Shown: piece after piece, positions 1 to 5,756 of the stretch | Layout: each line of letters opens with the position of its first letter | How positions within the stretch are numbered: position 1 is the stretch's first letter | NCBI GenBank assembly: GCA_015231395.1 | Contig: JADGBP010000147.1 | Coordinates: 1-6,270 of the forward strand | Source of the DNA: Desulfamplus sp. | GTDB lineage: Bacteria; Desulfobacterota; Desulfobacteria; Desulfobacterales; Desulfobacteraceae | Direction of reading: 5' to 3' | DNA: 6,270 nucleotides | Translations under genes and position numbers: made by a program | The notes under the pieces: generated by a model | Told to the model about the DNA's origin: nothing | What the model saw: the letters and a program-made list of their open reading frames with translations, nothing else | Databases searched by the model: none

Positions 1-2
1 GG

Positions 3-18
3 GGTAATGTCAATTACC
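3..18. repeat. Small perfect hairpin downstream of the GGDEF gene
   Basis: GGTAAT (3-8) and ATTACC (13-18) are perfect reverse complements around a 4-base loop. The hairpin lies 54 bases past the stop codon of the diguanylate cyclase gene, where a transcription terminator could sit. No T-run is visible on the minus strand before the window ends, so a terminator role is only a guess. The rest of 1-71 shows no supportable gene. Confidence 0.3.
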
Positions 19-71
19 TTCCCAAACAGTTAAAATCACGACAAGGCTTTTACGCTTCAAGTATTATGGGT

Positions 72-1127
72 TCATATGTTCACGATGACAATCATTTCAT
101 GTTGATTCTTGAACGCTATAAACTCAACCATTTTTTGTGCAGCGAGTTCAGTTTCAGGAATTTGACTTGCTGCAACTAAACCAACGGATATAGTTATGGT
201 TATCCGGTTCCCTTCAAAAATAAAAACTTGCTGTTCAACGATTTTTCGCAGTCTTTCTGCAAATCTTAATCCATTTTCAATAGAACCAAGTGAAAAACAG
301 AAAAACTCCTCTCCTCCATATCTGCCTATTTCATCTTCCTTTCGTTTGCTGGAAGTCATAAGTTCAGCTAAAGCAGCTAAAATATAGTCTCCAGCTCGAT
401 GACCAAAAGTATCATTAACTTTTTTGAAATAATCAATGTCAATCATCATAAAAATAAAATCATCAATACGACCTCTGTTGTAAAGACCTATATTGATTTC
501 AAAAATACGATCCATGATTGCACGTCTTGGCAAAGATGTTAATTCATCAAAGTAGCCGATTTTTTCCACAAGAGATTTTTGTTCCATCTCTTTGGTCATA
601 TCGGTAAGAAATCCCAGAGAAAGACAGATGTGGTCATGACTGAAAACCTCAATATGAGCTTGATCTTTGACCCAAAAAAACCGGTCATTGACATTTAGCT
701 TGTATATCGCTTCAACACATCCAGATATTTTTACCTCTTCACGAAGTCCCTGACACTGACCTTCAAGCTCTGAACTTGGAGTAATCTCTTCCATCACTTT
801 ATTGTCCATGTCATTATAGCGGTAAATACGTCGGTCAACTACCGCTTTTCTGAAGCATTCCGATGTTTTATCAGGAGAACAGTTCAGAAAAGTCAAAAGT
901 TTTTTCCCTGAGAATTCATACCAGATAATTTTATTTTCAGTTTCGTTCCACGCAGCAAGATAGGGGACAATTGGCGGATTTGCTGATTCCACTTTCTGCA
1001 GAGTGTTAAAAAGTTCAAGCACCCTGCAGTGCAGATTTTTGGAATACTTCCCGTAAAGAAGTTGCCCGAAGTAATTAGGCGGAATAGTATGTCCGTGATA
1101 ATCAAATCTAATATTGTAATCTGTCAT
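72..1127 (-). CDS. PAS-like + GGDEF diguanylate cyclase
   Basis: Predicted cytoplasmic diguanylate cyclase of 351 residues that would join two GTP into cyclic-di-GMP. The GGDEF domain spans about residues 187-350. It has the entry motif DELTSLP (194-200), the metal-binding segment with D230/D232 and FKKVNDTFGH (234-243), and an intact GGEEF active loop (271-275). RKED (262-265) fits the RxxD product-inhibition site in its canonical position, so feedback inhibition by c-di-GMP is likely. Residues of about 130-182 look like the end of a PAS/PAC sensor and finish with DMTKEMEQK, the typical PAS-to-effector junction. Residues 1-125 are not confidently assigned but may belong to the same sensor. 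No transmembrane segment or signal peptide is seen. Oddly, the usual C-terminal ALYxAKxxGRN motif is poorly conserved (residues 328-346). The ATG at 1125-1127 is preceded by a weak GAGAG about 7 bases upstream. The gene starts 30 bases after the exported-protein gene, suggesting co-transcription. Confidence 0.9.
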   Translation of the reverse strand: MTDYNIRFDYHGHTIPPNYFGQLLYGKYSKNLHCRVLELFNTLQKVESANPPIVPYLAAWNETENKIIWYEFSGKKLLTFLNCSPDKTSECFRKAVVDRRIYRYNDMDNKVMEEITPSSELEGQCQGLREEVKISGCVEAIYKLNVNDRFFWVKDQAHIEVFSHDHICLSLGFLTDMTKEMEQKSLVEKIGYFDELTSLPRRAIMDRIFEINIGLYNRGRIDDFIFMMIDIDYFKKVNDTFGHRAGDYILAALAELMTSSKRKEDEIGRYGGEEFFCFSLGSIENGLRFAERLRKIVEQQVFIFEGNRITITISVGLVAASQIPETELAAQKMVEFIAFKNQHEMIVIVNI

Positions 1128-1157
1128 GCCACAACTCTCTTTTGCTCTATTGCAATT

Positions 1158-3239
1158 CTATTGTCTTATTTTTTTTGTCGTTTTATCAGACTGCACATCA
1201 TTGGAGTCTGAATTTTTTTCGGGATTCGATGGATTAACAACAGATGGTTTAATCAGATTCATCTTTTTTTTCAGAGCTTCAATTTTATCAGTCACATCTT
1301 TCACTCCCTGAAAAAATGGTTTGTCAAATCTGGTTTTGAAAATAAACTCACCAGTCATGGCATTGCCATCAATTCGGGAAACAGCGGAGAGATAATCAAA
1401 AGGTTCCATTATCTTTTTAAACTCAGGTGTCATAATGATCTGACTTTCAGGAATGGTATATGCAATCATTGGTACAAAGTTTTTCACAGTATACAGTGCT
1501 TCGCCCACATCAAAAAAGAAGATGGAGACATCTTGTTTTAAAGCCGTCTGAAGAGCCTTGTTTTTAAAATCACTGGTCATAAAACCACTGCCTATGTCAG
1601 CAATCATGGCTTTTTCAAACATGGGTTTTCCCAGGGTGATGACAAAGTCATTTTTGATAAATCCCGCATATATCTGAACTGGACCGGCTGGAACCATATA
1701 TACCTCGTTGCCATTAATCTGAACACGATTTATAATGGACTGCTGTTCAGGCGGCAGCTTTGCAATAATATTTTCAATGACTGTTTTCATTTTTTCCGGA
1801 TCTCTAAACTCCAGTGCCGCCAAAGTATTGATATTGGTCATATTAATGCTCATGGCATCATACATCCCAGCACTTATATTGCCGCCTAAATTCTGAATTA
1901 CATCTTTTTCCACATCAATATTGTAATCAATCTTGACACGGTCGAACTCCTTTTTAATCGTATCGAGTGTTTTTTTATCAAGTGTCTCCTGAATTATATT
2001 CCAGTAAACTTGAAAATTTTCTACAACGCCCATAAGCAAAAGAGGTTTTTCCTTCATTCCCAAAATAAGATCTCTTTTAGGAGTTGCATTTTTAAATAAA
2101 TTAAATAATTCTGATTTTTCAAGAACATTGAGCACAAAATCAGCTTTCAGGTCAGGGCTTTTCAAATCCGCGGAAATACCTGCTCCCTGATAGTCCTTGA
2201 GATAGTCCAAGCCCGGGTAATCAGAACTTTTGGTATGGTCAGTTTTATTATTCTCAGCTTTGTTGTTATTTTCATTGCCTGCTATTTGTGAAAGACCCGG
2301 AGCAAAGTATTTCATTGCCTGAGGATTGGCATTAAAAACTCTGCCAAGGTTTGCGTATAAAAATAACTCTCTGGATGGATTTGTCTTGTCAATTACTTTG
2401 GTAAATACAGGCATATCTATCAATTTTTTTTCATCTTTTCCGATTTTTTCAAAAAATTGCTTGGCATCTGTCACAGGATTGGTACCAAAAAAGAGATATC
2501 CATTTTTGCTGACCATGTAAAAAGCCATCGGCGGTGTTTCCACTGGCTCCCCCTTAGAACTTTTTGCTTGATTATCAGTATCTTCGGAGTTGTTTTGTCC
2601 ATCTTCAGATTCAATCTTTTTACCTTTGGCTTGATTTTTTTCTACTTCAGAATCTTTTACTGCGGAGTTTTTTACTGCGGAGTCTTCTACTTCAGAGACA
2701 TCTTCTTCAGAGTCTTCTACTCCAGAAGAGTTTTCTTCAAGTTCTTCTGGCTCAGAAGAGTCGATATCAAGATACCAGCTCCATACATCACCGTTTTTTG
2801 TAAACTTTGCGTCAGGATTATCATCTTCAATAAATTCCTTGATTTTTGCAATTGCCTTATCCGCATTATTTACAGGCAGATAGATTATGATATTCATATA
2901 GGGATTATCATTTCCATCTAAAATTTTAAAATCAGAAACAGCAAATCCAAATGGTTTGGTGACATCAAAACCGTTACTCTGCAACTCTTTTAAATCAAAT
3001 GGATTAAATCCAAAATTCTCTTTGATTTCATTAAGATCTTCTATTGGCTCTCCCCAGAATGATTTTTCAGTAACAGAAAGATAATCATACCAATCCTTTG
3101 CTGAAGAAAATTTAATAACAAAATCAGTGGATTCAGGAAGTATTTTGATTGCTTCTCCGGGGTCTGTGTCAGAAAAGCAGGTGGAAACAGAAAAATTTAA
3201 TAAGAGTACTGCAAAAAGCATAGTAAAAATTTTTTTCAT
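1158..3239 (-). CDS. Exported DUF3352-like protein with acidic repeat linker
   Basis: Protein of 693 residues, function unknown. The N-terminus is a clear Sec signal peptide: MKK, then a hydrophobic core to about residue 20, with a likely cut near S23. No lipobox is present, and no later transmembrane segment is seen, so it is probably periplasmic or released. Residues 30-160 and 235-645 are alternating alpha/beta sequence. The DVEKDVIQNLGG stretch (442-453) and the later LEFRDPEKMK (476-485) resemble DUF3352-type proteins; this is a recollection of family style, not a search result. Two low-complexity segments interrupt it: an acidic Ser/Glu/Asp linker (160-233) containing five-residue repeats, and an Asn/Lys stretch (322-340). 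The tail (660-693) is polar and ends lysine-rich. The ATG at 3237-3239 is chosen because GGAG lies 6 bases upstream and the signal peptide starts there. An in-frame ATG at 3270-3272 has no ribosome site and lies inside a repeat. The diguanylate cyclase follows after 30 bases. Confidence 0.8.
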   Translation of the reverse strand: MKKIFTMLFAVLLLNFSVSTCFSDTDPGEAIKILPESTDFVIKFSSAKDWYDYLSVTEKSFWGEPIEDLNEIKENFGFNPFDLKELQSNGFDVTKPFGFAVSDFKILDGNDNPYMNIIIYLPVNNADKAIAKIKEFIEDDNPDAKFTKNGDVWSWYLDIDSSEPEELEENSSGVEDSEEDVSEVEDSAVKNSAVKDSEVEKNQAKGKKIESEDGQNNSEDTDNQAKSSKGEPVETPPMAFYMVSKNGYLFFGTNPVTDAKQFFEKIGKDEKKLIDMPVFTKVIDKTNPSRELFLYANLGRVFNANPQAMKYFAPGLSQIAGNENNNKAENNKTDHTKSSDYPGLDYLKDYQGAGISADLKSPDLKADFVLNVLEKSELFNLFKNATPKRDLILGMKEKPLLLMGVVENFQVYWNIIQETLDKKTLDTIKKEFDRVKIDYNIDVEKDVIQNLGGNISAGMYDAMSINMTNINTLAALEFRDPEKMKTVIENIIAKLPPEQQSIINRVQINGNEVYMVPAGPVQIYAGFIKNDFVITLGKPMFEKAMIADIGSGFMTSDFKNKALQTALKQDVSIFFFDVGEALYTVKNFVPMIAYTIPESQIIMTPEFKKIMEPFDYLSAVSRIDGNAMTGEFIFKTRFDKPFFQGVKDVTDKIEALKKKMNLIKPSVVNPSNPEKNSDSNDVQSDKTTKKIRQ
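2637..2696 (-). repeat. 15-bp coding repeat (charged pentapeptide linker)
   Basis: Four consecutive 15-bp units encode SEVED, SAVKN, SAVKD and SEVEK (residues 182-201 of the exported protein). Related but less regular acidic units (SGVED, SEED) lie just before them at residues 172-180. The block lies inside a longer disordered-looking acidic linker that separates the N-terminal region from the rest of the protein. In-frame 15-bp periodicity suggests growth by replication slippage without frame loss. Confidence 0.7.
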
Positions 3240-3245
3240 AACAAT

Positions 3246-3249
3246 CTCC
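3246..3249 (-). promoter_or_regulatory. Ribosome binding site deciding the exported-protein start
   Basis: GGAG on the minus strand, 6 bases before the ATG at 3237-3239. It supports that start over the in-frame ATG 33 bases upstream, which has no purine-rich site before it. Confidence 0.65.
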
Positions 3250-3263
3250 GTGTCGGGTAAAAC

Positions 3264-3342
3264 AGCACCCATTTTGTTTTAGGTTATAAGCAACACACAT
3301 TTTTTAGGTTGTCAATAGCACCCATTTTGTTTTAGGTTATCA
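3264..3342. repeat. Tandem repeat, 24-26-bp unit, three copies
   Basis: A 24-base sequence at 3264-3287 recurs without a mismatch at 3317-3340; it begins AGCACCCATTTTG and ends TTTAGGTTAT on the + strand. A degenerate middle copy at 3292-3314 (ACACATTTTTTAGGTTGTCA) fills the space between, giving a period of about 26-27 bases. The array ends 25 bases before the start codon of the exported-protein gene, inside its presumed 5' leader. Each outer copy carries an ATG on the minus strand, and the nearer one creates a false upstream start. No clear promoter or terminator was recognised inside it. Confidence 0.8.
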
Positions 3343-3365
3343 AAGGATTTTAAAGCATCGCTATG

Positions 3366-3491
3366 GGTAAATTTTATTATCAGGGATATGCGGGGGCATT
3401 GGTAAATCCATCATCAACGATTTACCGGTTAGGGTAGATTTTATCATAGATGATTTACCAGTTATGGGTAGATTCTATCATAAGTGATTTG
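3366..3491. repeat. Degenerate tandem repeat, 32-35-bp unit, four copies
   Basis: Related blocks start at 3366, 3401, 3433 and 3467, with spacings of 35, 32 and 34 bases. On the + strand the shared core is GGTARATTYTATCAT, followed in the last three copies by GATTTA or GATTTG. The two copies at 3433 and 3467 are the closest pair; those at 3366 and 3401 are more diverged. The last copy runs into the 3' end of the phosphoesterase gene and encodes its final nine residues. With the 24-26-bp array, it fills most of the 222-bp gap between the phosphoesterase and the exported-protein gene. A weaker resemblance near 3511-3536 hints at an older copy inside the coding region. Confidence 0.65.
3401..3426. 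repeat. 8-bp inverted repeat inside the 32-35-bp array
   Basis: GGTAAATC (3401-3408) and GATTTACC (3419-3426) are perfect reverse complements around a 10-base loop. It lies 36 bases or more after the phosphoesterase stop codon on the minus strand. The arms are AT-rich and no T-run follows, so it does not look like a standard intrinsic terminator. The same GATTTACC occurs again at 3452-3459, so alternative pairing is possible. Confidence 0.4.
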
Positions 3492-4034
3492 CCTGTCATT
3501 ATTAGTAAAAGGGATGGATTTTAAGGATATGCCTGTTTTGATGTTAATGATATTGATTCCATTATTATCAATCACCGCATAGGTGTAAAAAGAATTTCTG
3601 GGGTCTGAAAGTGAGCCTGGATTAAGAAAAATCATCTGGTTTCTTTTTTCAAGGGAAAACAGATGGGTGTGTCCATGTATCACAAGATTCACATCTGAAT
3701 CGAGTATCTCTGACGGCAGTTTTTTAAAATATCTGTCTCCATGATGAAGAAAAATCTTCCATTCCATAAAATCAAATGTCAGGGTTTCATCATATCCCGG
3801 TGAAAAAGATGAGCGGTCACAGTTGCCATAGACAAAATAAAAAGGATTTTTAAATTCGGAAATTTCTTGCAGAATAAGATCAGGCTGATAATCAGGATAA
3901 CCATAACAGGGATATCGTGTGCCAAAGAGATCTCCTGCCACAGCCAGAGAGTCTTCTTTGTCAAGAAGCCCCTTAAGTGTTAACCATGTGGAATAACTTC
4001 CATGAACATCTGCGGTTACAATAAGCTTTTTCAT
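3462..4034 (-). CDS. YfcE/MJ0936-family metallophosphoesterase
   Basis: Predicted cytoplasmic metal-dependent phosphodiesterase of 190 residues, close to the usual size of this family (about 160-190). All signature motifs are present in order: D9-x-H11, GD (34-35), GNCD (70-73), HHGD (97-100), GHTH (121-124) and NPGS (138-141). These residues bind the two-metal centre. Family members such as E. coli YfcE cleave model phosphodiesters, but the natural substrate is usually unknown. The gene lies downstream of an HD-GYP protein, so a nucleotide-related role is possible but unproven. The start at 4032-4034 gives the typical family N-terminus MKKLIVTADVHG. The nearest ribosome-site-like GAAGGA (4047-4052) is 12 bases away, rather far. 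An in-frame ATG at 4041-4043 is only 3 bases from it, so the exact start is uncertain by three codons. A longer reading back to 4118 would translate the 40-bp repeats and is rejected. The last nine codons lie in the downstream repeat array. Confidence 0.88.
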   Translation of the reverse strand: MKKLIVTADVHGSYSTWLTLKGLLDKEDSLAVAGDLFGTRYPCYGYPDYQPDLILQEISEFKNPFYFVYGNCDRSSFSPGYDETLTFDFMEWKIFLHHGDRYFKKLPSEILDSDVNLVIHGHTHLFSLEKRNQMIFLNPGSLSDPRNSFYTYAVIDNNGINIINIKTGISLKSIPFTNNDRQITYDRIYP

Positions 4035-4180
4035 GAAACGCATCCATCCTTCATAAAAATTGTCCGTCTTGCATGAAACGCATCCATCCCTAATAAAAAT
4101 TGTCCATCTTTCATGCAACTCATCTGTCTTTCAGAAAAATTGTCCGTCTTTCATGCAACTCATCTGTCTTTCAGAAAGAT
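4031..4180. repeat. 40-bp tandem repeat, about 3.7 copies
   Basis: Copies begin at 4031, 4071, 4111 and 4151, an exact 40-base period. Copies 1 and 2 match at 36 of 40 positions. Copies 3 and 4 match at 29 of the first 30, after which copy 4 runs out. Copies 1 and 3 match at 34 of 40. On the + strand each begins with (T/G)CATG, and copies 1-3 end in TTGTCC(G/A)TCTT. Copy 4 encodes the last seven codons and stop of the small hypothetical gene, and copy 1 contains the start codon of the phosphoesterase. The array therefore occupies the whole 125-bp gap and enters both genes. Because 40 is not a multiple of three, adding a copy would shift the reading frame. Confidence 0.92.
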
Positions 4181-4441
4181 ATTATGATACTCGTTTTCTG
4201 AAAAGTGCTTTTTAAGAAGTGTATGAATAAGGTTGTAGATATCTTCAATTTCTTTATTTTCGAGTCTTGGAATCAAGGCTTTCATAAATCTGTCTTCAGA
4301 GAATTTTTGAAGATAAAACATTATCGTCTCTTCATCTGTTTCCCTGTCCATCCCAAAAGCACCAAAACCTTTATATTGATGTATAAAATTGTGACAATCT
4401 TGTTTTGCCTGATTGATGATATTTTGAACATTCTGTTTCAA
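4160..4441 (-). CDS. Small conserved-looking hypothetical protein, TTG start
   Basis: Protein of 93 residues that I do not recognise. It looks helical, soluble and charged, with no signal peptide or membrane segment. Features that look conserved include a glycine/aromatic patch KGFGAFGMDRETDEET (24-39), followed by an amphipathic helical stretch (40-90) with DRFMKALIPRL (50-60). The start is TTG at 4439-4441; in-frame codons upstream reach the TAA of the HD-GYP gene without an ATG. AAGGAG, formed by the last two sense codons of the HD-GYP gene, lies 12 bases before the TTG. That spacing is long but usable. The nine-base gap to the HD-GYP gene argues for one operon and probable translational coupling. 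The first internal ATG (residue 31) would remove the glycine-rich patch and is less likely. The last codons and stop lie in the final copy of the 40-bp array. It could be an accessory protein of the HD-GYP enzyme, but nothing in the sequence shows that. Confidence 0.72.
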   Translation of the reverse strand: MKQNVQNIINQAKQDCHNFIHQYKGFGAFGMDRETDEETIMFYLQKFSEDRFMKALIPRLENKEIEDIYNLIHTLLKKHFSENEYHNIFLKDR

Positions 4442-4450
4442 TGAGGATAT

Positions 4451-5626
4451 TTACTCCTTATCCGGAAATTTGTTTCTGATTGCTTTAATAACATCATAAA
4501 TGGAGATAAATATTTCGACCAGTTCAGGATCAAAATGATGACCAGCCTCTTTTTTTAGTAGTGCAATTACTTCTGCCTCATCCCACGCCGGCTTATATAC
4601 TCTTGCTGAAATAAGTGCGTCATAGACATCTGCCAAGGCAACAATTCTTCCAGCCAATGGTATGTTCTTGCCTTTCAGCATTCTTGGATATCCTCTGCCA
4701 TCCCATCTTTCGTGGTGAGTATATGCAATGTCATAGGAAAGGGTGTCCAGATCAGAAACATTCCCATGAAAGAGTTTTGCACCCTGATAAGCATGAGTTT
4801 TCATGATTTTGAATTCACCTTCATTCAGCCTGGCCGGTTTTTTCAGAATAATGTCAGAAATGGAAACCTTGCCCACATCATGTAGCATTGCTGAAATTCT
4901 TAAAATATCTTTATAGTTTTTAATCTCTCTATATTTAAGATTATTTTGTTCAGCCCATTTCTGAAAAATCTCTATGGCATAAGACCCGACCCTGTTCACA
5001 TGGGAACCCGTCTCTTTAGGATCACGGAGTTCAGCCATTTTTATCATTCTTAAAATCATCTCACGAGTCATCTTGGCTTTTTCAATGGCTGAGGTCGCAC
5101 TGCCTGCAAAAAAATTAAGATAATTTTCATCAGATGTTTTAAATGGCACTGGATTTCCTAACTCGTCCTTTGCATTTATTATCTGCATGACACCTATAAC
5201 CTGAGACCGAGTGGTAATAAGTGGAATGGTCATCATGGATTGGGTTGTGTATCCTGCAATTTCATCAAAACTGCTATTAAAAGAGTAGGGTACTGTGTCA
5301 TTTACTTTATGAACATCATCAATATTCAGAGATTTCCCTTTGAGGGCTACGTAGCCGGCAATCGACTTTTCATCTATTGGAATTGAGAAACTCGAATATA
5401 TCTGCTTGTTGTTCAGTGCATCTCTTCTTCTAAGTGTGTCATTCTGGACATAGCTGAAATTGAGGTTCTTATTTTCAAGCAGAAAAATAGACCCTGCATC
5501 AGCATTTGTAAGTCGTCGTGTTTTATATAGAATTGTATCAAGCAAAGAGTCAATATCCTTGATATGATTCAATTCATCATTTATTTTTAAGAACTGGCTT
5601 AATTTATCATCATCATCTAACTGCAT
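4451..5626 (-). CDS. GAF + HD-GYP cyclic-di-GMP phosphodiesterase
   Basis: Predicted cytoplasmic response protein of 391 residues that would hydrolyse cyclic-di-GMP. A GAF sensor domain covers about residues 20-185, including DAGSIFLLE (43-51) and IPLITTRSQVIGVMQIIN (134-151). The HD-GYP domain covers about 190-375. Its key residues are present: H209 in ETGSHVNRV, H249-D250 and K253 in HDVGK, H278, the pair H304-H305 in HHERWDGRGYP (304-314), and D333 in ADVYDAL. The intact GYP signature supports c-di-GMP hydrolysis, in line with the family. The GAF domain could sense a small ligand, but none can be named. No receiver domain or membrane segment is present. The start is the ATG at 5624-5626, because a perfect AGGAGG lies 7 bases upstream. 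A TTG 30 bases further up would put that site inside the gene. A likely promoter lies at 5692-5700, and the small hypothetical gene follows after nine bases. Confidence 0.93.
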   Translation of the reverse strand: MQLDDDDKLSQFLKINDELNHIKDIDSLLDTILYKTRRLTNADAGSIFLLENKNLNFSYVQNDTLRRRDALNNKQIYSSFSIPIDEKSIAGYVALKGKSLNIDDVHKVNDTVPYSFNSSFDEIAGYTTQSMMTIPLITTRSQVIGVMQIINAKDELGNPVPFKTSDENYLNFFAGSATSAIEKAKMTREMILRMIKMAELRDPKETGSHVNRVGSYAIEIFQKWAEQNNLKYREIKNYKDILRISAMLHDVGKVSISDIILKKPARLNEGEFKIMKTHAYQGAKLFHGNVSDLDTLSYDIAYTHHERWDGRGYPRMLKGKNIPLAGRIVALADVYDALISARVYKPAWDEAEVIALLKKEAGHHFDPELVEIFISIYDVIKAIRNKFPDKE

Positions 5627-5633
5627 CACGACC

Positions 5634-5639
5634 CCTCCT
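5634..5639 (-). promoter_or_regulatory. Strong Shine-Dalgarno site of the HD-GYP gene
   Basis: A perfect AGGAGG on the minus strand, 7 bases before the ATG at 5624-5626. It fixes the start of the HD-GYP protein and rules out the upstream in-frame TTG at 5654-5656. A C-rich stretch (CCCCC at 5674-5678, minus strand) lies in the same leader and could pair with the G-rich site. Confidence 0.8.
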
Positions 5640-5691
5640 CCCGTCTTTTTCTTCAATCAAAAATCATTATTGCGGGGGATGAATTAAATTT

Positions 5692-5700
5692 ATTATATCA
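5692..5700 (-). promoter_or_regulatory. Extended -10 promoter candidate for the HD-GYP gene
   Basis: The minus strand reads TGATATAAT, a perfect extended -10 (TGn followed by TATAAT). It lies 65 bases before the HD-GYP start codon, which predicts a leader of about 60 bases. No good -35 hexamer is found 17 bases upstream, as is common for extended -10 promoters. It sits in the 130-bp gap 5627-5756, which otherwise holds a purine-rich stretch and no gene. Confidence 0.45.
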
Positions 5701-5756
5701 TCAAATGTTGCAATTCCTACCCTGTCCCTTCTCTTCAGGTTGGGGGTTTTTTACTA

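Noticed and set aside
2457..2921. Plus-strand open frame of 154 codons
   Set aside because: It is antisense to the acidic linker of the exported protein and encodes a Phe/Arg-rich repetitive product, with no ribosome site or family resemblance.
3240..3272. N-terminal extension of the exported protein by 11 residues
   Set aside because: The upstream ATG lies in a repeat copy and has no ribosome site. The signal peptide and GGAG support the start at 3239.
3283..3315. TTGACA (3310-3315) and TATAAC (3283-3288) on the minus strand as a promoter
   Set aside because: The spacer is 21 bases, too long for a standard sigma-70 promoter, and the hexamers fall in repeat sequence.
4035..4118. N-terminal extension of the phosphoesterase by 28 residues
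   Set aside because: The extension is only translation of the 40-bp repeats. The family's typical N-terminus starts at 4034, or at most three codons earlier.
4075..4125. Promoter within the 40-bp repeats for the phosphoesterase (TTGCAT with TATTAG, 17-base spacer)
   Set aside because: Both hexamers match the consensus poorly and the match is not conserved between repeat copies.
4031..4180. CRISPR array
   Set aside because: The copies abut directly with no unique spacers between them, and no cas genes are nearby. It is a plain tandem repeat.
5627..5656. TTG start giving ten extra residues on the HD-GYP protein
   Set aside because: It would place the perfect AGGAGG site inside the coding region. 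The ATG 7 bases after that site is far better.
5701..5756. Intrinsic terminator after the phosphorylase gene
   Set aside because: On the minus strand the homopolymer next to the C-run is A and not T, and only short imperfect stems of four to five pairs can be drawn. The T-run lies on the plus strand, where no gene ends.
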